Assembly (NCBI RefSeq): GCF_015206815.1
Contig: NZ_JADEXZ010000015.1
Coordinates: 1 to 64,000 of the forward strand
Direction of reading: 5' to 3'
DNA: 64,000 nucleotides
DNA from: Fortiea sp. LEGE XX443
GTDB taxonomy: Bacteria; Cyanobacteriota; Cyanobacteriia; Cyanobacteriales; Nostocaceae
Shown here: positions 15,646 to 24,200 of the stretch, in pieces
How positions within the stretch are numbered: position 1 is the stretch's first letter
Layout: every line of letters starts with the position of its first letter
Notes under the pieces: generated by a model
What the model was told of the DNA's origin: nothing
The model's input: only the letters and a program-made list of their open reading frames with translations
The model's database searches: none
Program-made: the position numbers and the translations under genes

Positions 15646-16647
15646 TTAGAAATTCATTTCAGCAGCTTGAACTTTTTCAACTTGTTTCTTCTTGAGAACT
15701 AGCATTACTTGAGCCATCATTACTAGAGCGACGAAGGCAATTAGCCAACCGACTCTGGTGGCATCTTGTAGCACGATTTCTGCATCTTGTTGACCAAAAC
15801 CACCAACGTTGGGGTTACTGGTTAAAGCATCGCCAGATTTCACTGCTTGCCCTTCAGAAACAATTAGTTCTGGGCCTAGAGGAATTGTATCAGTGACCAC
15901 ATCACCAGAATCGGTTTTGATGTTCACTAAATATTTAACGTTACCGTCACCATCTTCTTCTTTGGAAATTTTGCTGATGGTGCCGGTAGCGGAAGCGTTG
16001 TAAACTGTGTTATTGCTCTTTTCACCAGTAGGATAAACTTGTCCTCGTCCCCGATTACCACCTACATGAACTGCATATTTACCAAAGTGGATATTTTTGT
16101 CAGTTGCAGGGTTGGGAGAGAGAACAGGGAAGACAATTTCCTGATACTGTTCACCTGGTAGGGGCCCAACAATGACGACATTTTCTTTATCATCGCTGTA
16201 TTGTTGGTAGTATGTGTCGCCAATCTCTTCTTTGAGTTCTTCAGAAATGCGGTCTGCTGGTGCAATCTTGAAGCCTTCGGGTAACATCAATACCGCACCG
16301 ACGTTTAAGCCAACTTTAGAACCGTCAGCCCCAACTTGCTGGACGCTGGTATCGTAGGGAATTTGCACCACAGCTTTAAATACTTGGTCAGGAAGCACTG
16401 ATTGAGGAACTTCCACTTTTGTAGGCTTGGCTGCTAGGTGACAGTTGGCGCAAACAATTCTGCCTGTTGGTTCGCGGGGAGTTTCGGGATAGGTCTGCTG
16501 CGCCCAGAAGGGATAAGCAGCAGCACTTTGAGGAAGGGCAATATCGCTAGTAAAGAAGAATGTTACAGTAGCGATCGCTACGAGCAATGTTCTCACAATT
16601 GCTCTAGCATTGCGAGTTAAACTCGCTGTTATCAAGGAATTTCTCAT
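15646..16647 (-). CDS. petA: Apocytochrome f
   Basis: Cytochrome f is the c-type heme subunit of the b6f complex; it passes electrons from the Rieske centre to plastocyanin or cytochrome c6 in the thylakoid lumen. The 333-residue precursor has a signal peptide ending ...SAAA, with cleavage before Y45 (YPFWAQQ), whose amino group is the axial heme ligand. The heme-binding CANCH is at 66-70. The large lumenal domain is followed by a C-terminal membrane helix (about 297-316) and a short stromal tail ([15 protein letters not shown]). It is downstream of petC, with a heptamer repeat in the 115-bp spacer. Confidence 0.98.
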   Translation of the reverse strand: MRNSLITASLTRNARAIVRTLLVAIATVTFFFTSDIALPQSAAAYPFWAQQTYPETPREPTGRIVCANCHLAAKPTKVEVPQSVLPDQVFKAVVQIPYDTSVQQVGADGSKVGLNVGAVLMLPEGFKIAPADRISEELKEEIGDTYYQQYSDDKENVVIVGPLPGEQYQEIVFPVLSPNPATDKNIHFGKYAVHVGGNRGRGQVYPTGEKSNNTVYNASATGTISKISKEEDGDGNVKYLVNIKTDSGDVVTDTIPLGPELIVSEGQAVKSGDALTSNPNVGGFGQQDAEIVLQDATRVGWLIAFVALVMMAQVMLVLKKKQVEKVQAAEMNF

Positions 16648-16719
16648 CTCTATAAGGGCAACGATTCTTGGATGAAGTAGTCAAGGGTCAATAGTCAATA
16701 GTTTTCACTATGGACTTTT

Positions 16720-16757
16720 ACTCAGCACTCAGCACTCAGTACTCAGCACTCAGCACT
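16720..16757. repeat. Heptanucleotide tandem repeat (ACTCAGC)n in the petC-petA spacer
   Basis: About five copies of ACTCAGC, one changed to ACTCAGT, occupy the spacer just downstream of petC. It belongs to the short tandemly repeated repetitive (STRR) sequences of Nostoc; the same unit recurs at 29724-29778 and 42478-42504. Confidence 0.85.
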
Positions 16758-16762
16758 AAAAA

Positions 16763-17302
16763 TTAAGCCCACCAAGGTTCTTCGCCGGTGCGGAAGTCGG
16801 TTTCAGTCCAAGGTGTCAAAACAATTTTGTCGTTTTCGGCTTTGGCATGGCTTAAAGCCAAAGAACGCGGTGCTGGCCCCCGAACCACCTTACCGGTTGC
16901 GTCGTATTGAGAACCGTGACAAGGGCATTTAAATTTGTTTTCCGCAGCGTTCCAAGGAACTACACAACCCAGGTGGGTACAAACAGCGTTAATGCCGTAA
17001 TCAGTAATAGCTTCTTTGCTTTCTACCACAATGTAGGTGGGGTCGCCCTTCAATCCTTGAACGAGGGTGCGATCGCCTACATTATGACTAGCTAGAAACT
17101 GACTGACACTGACATCGTTGCCTAAACTGTCTTTTGCTGTTGTACCGCCACCAGCACCACCAGCAGCGGGAGGAATAAAGTAGTTGACTACGGGATACAA
17201 TGCACCCAGAGCTACTCCAGTGACAGTCCCAAAGGTGAGCAGGTTCATGAATTGACGACGGCCCATATCTGGCACGTCCATTGATTCCGAAAATTGAGCC
17301 AT
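16763..17302 (-). CDS. petC: Cytochrome b6f Rieske iron-sulfur protein
   Basis: The Rieske subunit oxidises plastoquinol at the b6f complex. The 179-residue protein has the two [2Fe-2S] ligand boxes CTHLGC (C108, H110, disulfide C113) and CPCHGS (C126, disulfide C128, H129). The N-terminus carries MGRRQFMN followed by a hydrophobic helix (about 20-43), which works as an uncleaved Tat-type signal-anchor. A Gly-rich hinge (AAGGAGGGTT) follows. It is the first gene of the petC-petA operon. tatC, for the translocase needed to place Rieske proteins, lies 0.7 kb away. Confidence 0.98.
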   Translation of the reverse strand: MAQFSESMDVPDMGRRQFMNLLTFGTVTGVALGALYPVVNYFIPPAAGGAGGGTTAKDSLGNDVSVSQFLASHNVGDRTLVQGLKGDPTYIVVESKEAITDYGINAVCTHLGCVVPWNAAENKFKCPCHGSQYDATGKVVRGPAPRSLALSHAKAENDKIVLTPWTETDFRTGEEPWWA

Positions 17303-17535
17303 ATCCTACGCGCTCGCTCTTTGTATATTTTGTTAAGCATTCTGACAAGAGTACTGATACTTGAGCAACTCTTGTCTGGGTTGAAATGCTAACGCCCACA
17401 ACGATGCCAAACTTCTTTATTCCAAGATACTTTTAGCATCTTTTCTGTTAGCATTACATTTCTTTATATCCCTATCATACTTGAGTTACGGAACTTAATA
17501 TCATAACTAAATGTAAAATCTAATTGAGAGAAGCT

Positions 17536-17844
17536 ATGACAGGACAGGAATTACACCAACTGTTGCTTGATAAGTGGGGACATTCTTACGATGTCCAGTT
17601 CCGCCGTACTCAAGGCAAGATATTTCTGCAAGTGATGTGGAAATATCTAGAGCAAGCTTCTTTTCCACTCACAGAGGCAGAGTACCAAGAACATCTTGAT
17701 AGCGTCGCTAATTATCTTAATGCTTTAGGTGGTACAGCACAGGTAAAAATTTTTATTACACAAACACGCGATCGCCCTCGTCTGGGTAAAGCTGTCAGTA
17801 TACCTCTCGACTTGGGTGAACGCGCTTCCGAATGGATTGTGTAA
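17536..17844 (+). CDS. DUF3067 family protein
   Basis: A 102-residue soluble protein: MTGQELHQLLLDKWGHSYDVQ, then RTQGKIFLQVMWKYLEQ and FITQTRDRPRLGKAVSIPLDLG. This is the DUF3067 pattern of cyanobacteria and plastids. The ATG at 17536, preceded by GAGAGAAG, is preferred over an in-frame TTG at 17524. It is divergent from petC and convergent with tatC. The family is conserved in oxygenic phototrophs; a link to b6f or Tat export is suggested only by this location. Confidence 0.85.
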   Translation: MTGQELHQLLLDKWGHSYDVQFRRTQGKIFLQVMWKYLEQASFPLTEAEYQEHLDSVANYLNALGGTAQVKIFITQTRDRPRLGKAVSIPLDLGERASEWIV

Positions 17845-17972
17845 CTAAGGCGATGAAAGCCTACTGCTTTTGCAGAAATTTCTTGAGTAATTATCCAAAA
17901 TTTCAACTATAAAATGCTTGTGCTTACCAACATATATCTCTACTTTTTTAAACTCATCATCAGTTGTTTGTG

Positions 17973-18788
17973 TTATTTCCCTGTGAGCTTAACTAAACCA
18001 ATACCACCCATGTAAAGTCCTAGGACTGCACCTGCTAACAAAGCTTGGGTTAGGGGGTCGGTAGAAGGTGTGAGAACAGCACCTAAAATTACTGCTCCCA
18101 TAATCACATAGCGCCAACCAGAAAGCATTCGCTCCGAAGAAACAATTCCCAAATTACCTAACAACAATTGAATAATGGGAATTTGAAATGCCAAGCCAGT
18201 ACTAAATAACAGCAGCAGTACAAATTCAAAATACTTATCAATTGACCACAGTTGTTCTACCACATCAGCACCGTAGCTAATGAAAAATCTCAAAGCTGCG
18301 GGGATGAGAAGTAAATAAGCAAAGACTAACCCGCAAGCAAATAACACACTCGACCCCAAAACTATCGGCCCCAATAGGCGACGTTCACGGCGAGTCAATC
18401 CGGGAAGCACAAACTGGATAATTTGATAAAGGATGAAAGGACTAGAAAGTACCAAACCGCTATAACCAGCAACTTTCAGAGAGACGAAGAAATATTCTCC
18501 CGGCGCAAGCTGGAGAAATTTGACTCCTTGTGCTGGTACTTCTAGTAGTTGGACAATCGGCTTGACAGCAAAAAAACAGCCGATAACAACAACTACTACA
18601 GCTATGAGTGAATAAAAAATTCGCTGTCGCAACTCTTCTAGATGGTCAAACAGAGACATTTCGACTTCATCTGGCAACTCATTGATAGGATCAATGTCTG
18701 AGTTGCCTTGTCCTTCTGGGTCGATATTAGGAGTAGTGATTGTGTCAGCTTCTTGTGAAGGAGTCATGAGTAGGCTATTAGGCAACAT
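17973..18788 (-). CDS. tatC: Sec-independent protein translocase TatC
   Basis: TatC is the core receptor of the twin-arginine translocase in thylakoid and plasma membranes. The 271-residue protein has an acidic N-terminal extension (to about residue 40), then [21 protein letters not shown], the TatC signature before the first helix. Six hydrophobic segments follow, with the conserved [20 protein letters not shown] loop and a SADV-type periplasmic segment. The first Met at 18788 and an ATG at 18767 are both possible starts. It presumably exports the PetC Rieske protein encoded nearby. Confidence 0.96.
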   Translation of the reverse strand: MLPNSLLMTPSQEADTITTPNIDPEGQGNSDIDPINELPDEVEMSLFDHLEELRQRIFYSLIAVVVVVIGCFFAVKPIVQLLEVPAQGVKFLQLAPGEYFFVSLKVAGYSGLVLSSPFILYQIIQFVLPGLTRRERRLLGPIVLGSSVLFACGLVFAYLLLIPAALRFFISYGADVVEQLWSIDKYFEFVLLLLFSTGLAFQIPIIQLLLGNLGIVSSERMLSGWRYVIMGAVILGAVLTPSTDPLTQALLAGAVLGLYMGGIGLVKLTGK

Positions 18789-19404
18789 TTGTTAACTATT
18801 TTATCTGGCGAAGCAACTACCAAGACGGAACTTATACCATTTTGGATTTTAGATTTTGCGAAAAGTTGTAAGGAGGGTTTCCCTCCGTAGCAAACTTTTC
18901 AAGACGGATTTTGGAGTGGGAATCGCCCTGTGTGTCTGGGTTCTGGGAATCCATCTGTCCCATTCTTTTTCCAATTGGTATTACCTAGATAAAGTAAAAA
19001 TTAGGGTTGGAATACAAAAAATCTGGACAACCAAACTGTACTTTAAAGATGGCTAACAAGCGAATTTTTTGCTAGTTAGAGAATTTTTCCTGATTTTTGA
19101 CGGTAGAGCTTGTATAAGTTAGTGGGAAGCCATCTGGTGAGTCATGCCCATCCTGTAAACTACATGGGTATGGAACCGATATTTTAAAAATCACGTCTCT
19201 GCGGTCAGTAGCATTGCATAAATTGACACAACTGCAAAGTGCTGATGGCTGAGTATAAACCCAGTTGTTTCAATGCTTTGAGCAATCAACAATGCCTTAA
19301 CTGGCTTAGTGGTTGTTATACAATGCTCCGTTTGGAAACTCCGGTTCATCAAGGTGGCATCTATCTATACATAGCGCAATCGGAAACTGTTCGCTGAGGT
19401 TTGT
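18789..19404. other. Gene-free stretch upstream of tatC, with a small palindromic repeat
   Basis: At 18858-18900 an imperfect inverted repeat reads AAAAGTTGTAAGGAGGG, TTT, then CCCTCC...AAACTTTT. It belongs to the same loose family as sequences near 1990, 40990 and 43437. The ORF at 18856-19056 starts inside this repeat and has no family features, so it was not called. Nothing else was recognised. Confidence 0.5.
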
Positions 19405-19635
19405 ATGCGTAGGACAATTTGCATTGGCCTGATGGCATTGCCTGTTTATTTTTACAATGCCGAGCCAAGTTTAGCTAGTAGTGATGATGTGCTAATTGTC
19501 AATCCCCACCTGTCGATCGCCATCGCTTTCATGAGTAATAGTATAAATACTCTATCAAATCTACCGCCGTGGCACGTCTTGGCTAGAGATGATCAAACGG
19601 GAGATTGTATCCGAGACGGGATGTGTAGGGATTGA
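19405..19635 (+). CDS. Possible small secreted protein, unknown
   Basis: A 76-codon ORF with GAGG at 19397-19400 upstream of its ATG. The N-terminus resembles a signal peptide (basic MRR, a hydrophobic core, then NAEPSLASS as a possible cleavage region). The C-terminus has two cysteines in GDCIRDGMCRD. I recognise no family. A structured inverted repeat followed by a T-run lies just downstream (19664-19737) and could end its transcript. It lies 308 bp before the ATPase-nSTAND gene pair in the same direction. The call rests on start-site context and composition only. Confidence 0.35.
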   Translation: MRRTICIGLMALPVYFYNAEPSLASSDDVLIVNPHLSIAIAFMSNSINTLSNLPPWHVLARDDQTGDCIRDGMCRD

Positions 19636-19943
19636 TGGCATAGCAAAATTTTTGAGGTGAAGTAGTGTTGAGTCTCCAAAATTCAGAGTTACTGAGTAAT
19701 TTAGTTGGGACTCTGTTCGCGGAACTCAACACTTTTTAGATTAGGTATTTTTGACATTTTTCTTGAATATAAAAAATAAATCTTGTTCAAACTTAATTAA
19801 CTTATTTAATATGCGGAATGCTGCTAATTTAGCTAGTATTTTAAGTGAAAGATATTAAATTAAGGCATAAATTAATCAAAAGAAATATATTTATTTAACA
19901 GGTTGCACCATCCAGATTGTTTACCGAGTAAATTCGATTAATT
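19636..19943. other. Leader region of the ATPase-nSTAND pair with an inverted repeat
   Basis: About 308 bp. AGTGTTGAGT (19664-19673) and ACTCAACACT (19724-19733) are exact inverted copies enclosing a shorter GAGTC/GGACTC pair; TTTTT follows the right arm. The downstream half is AT-rich and should hold the promoter of the ATPase gene. No ORF is credible. Confidence 0.6.
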
Positions 19944-21278
19944 ATGCACCTAGATTTAGAAAGATTTTATCAGGCTTGCAATCCCAGCAGACCTCTAATG
20001 ATGGGAGATGCGAACGATCGCCGCTACTATATCGATTTTGCTGCGGTGCGGGGTGGCAAAATCATTGAAGCTTTACAGCGTACGATTACGCGAATTTCGC
20101 CAGATATACCAACTTGTCAATTGTTTACTGGACATCTGGGTTGTGGCAAATCCACAGAATTGCTGCGACTGAAAGCCGAGTTAGAAGAGCAGAAATTTCA
20201 TGTAGTTTATTTTGAGTCTACCCATGTCTTAGAAATGGCAGATGTGGATGTGACGGATATTTTGTTGGCGATCGCAGGTCAAGTGAGTGAAAGCCTAGAA
20301 GCAATGAAAATCCGCATCAAGCCTAACTACTTCGCAAAATTGTTTACAGAAGTTGTCGATTTTTTACAAACCCCTATCGACCTGGGCGTAGAAGCAGAAT
20401 TATCTGTGGGGATTGCCAAAATCACCGCCAAAACTAAAGAAAGTCCCCAACTGCGGCGACGCTTAAGAGACTACCTCGAACCGCGCACCCAAAATATTTT
20501 GCAGTCAATTAATAAAGAACTTCTAGAACGTGCGACCACAGAACTAAGAGCTTTAGGTAAAAAAGGTCTAGTAGTGATTGTTGATAACTTGGATCGGGTA
20601 GCAATTCGTCCTTTACCATCGGGGCGATCGCTGCCAGAATACTTATTTATTGAACGGGGTGAACAGTTACGCAAACTAGAATGTCACTTAGTTTACACTA
20701 TACCTTTAGCTTTAATTTTCTCCAACGACAGCGCCGAACTTCAGCATCGCTTGGGTGGTGGTGTTGCGCCAAAAGTTTTACCAATGATACCTGTGCGTTT
20801 GCGTTCAGGGGAAATATTTAACCAAGGGTTAGCAATGATGCGCCAAATGGTCTTAGCTAGAGCTTTCCCTGACATTGAAACCAGCGATCGGTTAGGCTTA
20901 ATTACAGAGATATTTGATCACTTAGACACCTTAGATCGATTGTGCCTAATTAGTGGTGGTCATGTCCGCGATTTACTGGGGCTGCTGTTCGACTGTCTGA
21001 GAGAACAAGATCCACCTTTTGAGCGCGACTGCGTAGAACTAGTGATTCAACGCCAAAGAGACTACCGTGCTAACGCCATTGACCCCCATGAATGGGAACT
21101 TATTTTTCAGGTGGTACAACAGCAAAGAGTCGGCGGTGATATTGCCTATCACACCCTCTTACGCAGCTTGTTTGTCTTTGAATACCGAGATCATCGCGGA
21201 GCTTGGTTTGCTGTCAACCCAGTATTAGCAGAAGCGCAAAAATTTAAATTATGGTTGAACACACACAAGCCAACATAA
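19944..21278 (+). CDS. P-loop ATPase, partner of the nSTAND-WD40 protein
   Basis: A 444-residue AAA-like NTPase. Walker A is GHLGCGKST (residues 63-71), and Walker B is GLVVIVDNLDRV (about 208-219, with D214). The N-terminal part (DLERFYQACNPSRPLMMGD...YYIDFAAVRG) matches ATPases often encoded before large WD40/STAND proteins in filamentous cyanobacteria. The C-terminal third is helical and ends near LLRSLFVFEYRDHRGAWFAVNP, a winged-helix-like segment typical of STAND/Orc-type ATPases. There is no membrane helix. Its 3' end overlaps the next gene by 28 bp, so the two are translationally coupled and probably work as one system. The substrate and trigger are unknown. Confidence 0.82.
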   Translation: MHLDLERFYQACNPSRPLMMGDANDRRYYIDFAAVRGGKIIEALQRTITRISPDIPTCQLFTGHLGCGKSTELLRLKAELEEQKFHVVYFESTHVLEMADVDVTDILLAIAGQVSESLEAMKIRIKPNYFAKLFTEVVDFLQTPIDLGVEAELSVGIAKITAKTKESPQLRRRLRDYLEPRTQNILQSINKELLERATTELRALGKKGLVVIVDNLDRVAIRPLPSGRSLPEYLFIERGEQLRKLECHLVYTIPLALIFSNDSAELQHRLGGGVAPKVLPMIPVRLRSGEIFNQGLAMMRQMVLARAFPDIETSDRLGLITEIFDHLDTLDRLCLISGGHVRDLLGLLFDCLREQDPPFERDCVELVIQRQRDYRANAIDPHEWELIFQVVQQQRVGGDIAYHTLLRSLFVFEYRDHRGAWFAVNPVLAEAQKFKLWLNTHKPT

Positions 21279-24200
21279 AAGCTGCAAATGAGCGGGCGTT
21301 GCGAAGTTTAGGAAGAGCAATTTCCCTCTCACGGGGTCAATTCTCCGTAGTTTTGGTGTGTTGCAACTATCGCGTTTTGCAAGAGCAAATACTACAACAA
21401 CTACAAACTCTTTTACCAGGCTCAATACCAAAACTAGTTCTACCCCGCAATGCTAGAAGTCTTTACAGCGCTATTCACATTCAACTGCGTACCAATGAGC
21501 AGCAACCAGTAGCATTGAATATTTTGGGTTTAGACTCAGTAGAGCGCATTGATGACTTACTCAGTTCCATCAATCAAATCCGCGATGAATTCCCGAAAAG
21601 CCACTCATTCCCGATGATTTTTTGGGTAAATGATGAGGTGCTGCAAAAGGTGGTGCGATTAGCTCCAGATTTTGCCAGTTGGGCGGCGACACCAATTCGG
21701 TTTGAAATGACTATTTCCCAATTGCAAGAATTTTTACGCCAGGAAACAGATGCGCTATTCGCCACAGTTTTACCACAGCATCAAGATACTCAAGTTGCAG
21801 AGCATTATTCTACCTTAGAGCAGGTCTGGGAGCATAATGATGAACTCCACTTTGCAATTAAAGAGTTGCGGCATCGTGGGATTACCTTAGAACCAGAACT
21901 ATACGCTAGTTTAGAATTTGTTTTTGGTTTAGATGATTATGTGAGCGATCGCATTAATATCGCCTTAACTCATTTTCAACAAAGCTTGCTGGTTTGGCAA
22001 CAGTTAGCCCTAGAAAATACCTCAGAAAATTATAACCAGACAATTCCCAATTCCTGGAATACAGAATTAGATATCCTCAGCAACCACACTTCACCTTTAG
22101 TTCGCCAGGGAGTATTGCTATATTATTTGGGGTTATGTTATTCTCGCCTCGCCGAACAGAATCAAATCGAAAACCGCCGCTATTGGTACGAATCTAAATC
22201 TTATTTACAGCAATCGTGTAATGTTTTGCAGTTGGCGCAACGAGCAGATATAGTTGCAGAATTTATTAGTCAACTCGCTGAAGTTTTGCAACATCTACAA
22301 GAATGGTCAGAATTGCAGACTGTAGCGCAAAAGTCTTTGGAGTTGCATCAAATTTATGGTAGTCAAATTCAACTAGCTTGTGATTACGGTTTTTTGGCTC
22401 AAGTGGCTTTGCAGCAGTCTCGATGGATGCAGGCGAGTATTTTAGCTCATGTATCTTTGCTGAAGTTGGGAGAAGCTCAAAAATATGGCGCTCCCCATCA
22501 ATATTTATTTCCTTTACTGCTGGCGCAAATTTATTATTTGGTATTGGCGGAAGCACAGCAAAGTTTAGGTGAACATCAAGTCGCCAATGAATATTTAGAT
22601 AAAGCGGCGAAAGAACTGCCGAATGCTTTAGAAAACAGCGCCCATCAGTATAATGCCCATCGTTATATTCGCATGTTGCGGACATTGCGATCGCTCTACT
22701 TTGCTGCCGGTCGCTATCTTGAAGCCTACACAATTCGCCAAAAACGGCGTTCTGTCGAGCAGCAGTACGGCTTTCGGGCTTTTATTGGTGCAGGACGCTT
22801 GCAACCCCAAAGACAAGCCACAAACCCAGCCTTGATGTCACCCTCTGGTACTAGCAGCGTCGCTTTAGAAATTGCGGCTTCCGGTCGAGAGGGAGATATT
22901 AATAATTTAATTGGTAAAATTAGCCGCGCCGACCAAAAACTGATTGTCATTCACGGTCAATCAGGCGTGGGTAAAAGTTCCACTGTCAGGGCTGGCTTAG
23001 TCCCAGCATTACAAAATCGCACAGTTGGTGACCAAATTGCTTTGCCTGTAGTTGTAGGCGTTTATACAGATTGGGTGCGGAAACTTGGTAAAGCTTTAAC
23101 TGAAGCAATGTCTCAAATTACAGGAGAAGAAGCGATAGAAGTTGTCGCATCTGACCTCAACGCACCTATCAGCGTCGCTGATATTTTAGCACAACTAACT
23201 GAAAATGCTAACAACCATCTGATTACAGTGTTAATTTTTGACCAATTTGAGGAATTTTTCATTACTTGTACTAAACAATCTGAAAAACAAAACTTTGATC
23301 AATTTTTGCGAGATTGCTTAAATATTTCCTTTGTGAAAATTGTCTTTTCCCTGCGAGAAGATTATTTACATCGAATATTAGAGTTTAAAAATCTGTCGGC
23401 ATTAGAAGCAATTGACCATAACATTCTGAATAAAAATATTCGTTATCAATTAAATAATTTTTCACCTGAATATGCCAAAGTCATCATTCAAAAATTAACA
23501 GAACGTTCTCAACTGCACTTAGAACCAGCATTAATTGATGCTTTAGTAGAAGATTTATCAGCAGACCTCGGAGAAGTCCGCCCGATTGAATTGCAAGTTG
23601 TTGGCGCACAACTACAAGATGAACGGATTAATACTCTAGAGCAATATCAGCCATATCGACCTAATAAACTTATAGAACGTTATATCAAAGAACTCATTAA
23701 AGACTGCGGCCCAGAAAATGAACGAGCAGCTTTACTCGTGTTATATTTACTCACAGATGAAACTAATCAAAGACCTTTTAAAACTCGTGCAGAATTAGCT
23801 ACAGAAATTGCCGAATTAGAAGATGCTGGCAAATTAGAATTAGTTTTAGACATTTTAGTAAGCTCTGGGTTAGTAGTGTTGTTTCCTGATGTACCAGAGC
23901 GCTATCAACTAATTCATGATTATTTAGTAGACTTGATTCGCTACTTGCAAGAACAAGAATCTAGTTTACAAGCGCAACTAGATCAGTTACGTTGGAAAGT
24001 TGATCAAAGTAAATTTGAAATTGAACGACTCAAGAACGAACTGCGACAAAAAAAGCAACAAGCCAGACTGATAGAAACTCAACCCCAGCAGGGATTGGAT
24101 TTAGTCACAGAATTGCGGGAGTTACGCAAGCGTGAAGAAATAAGTCAGTTGGAAATTGAACAATTACGCTCTGTTTTAAAAGAAAAAGAATTGACAGCAC

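Noticed and set aside
18856-19056. 66-codon plus-strand ORF upstream of tatC
   Set aside because: It starts inside a palindromic repeat and its residues reflect that repeat; no family features.
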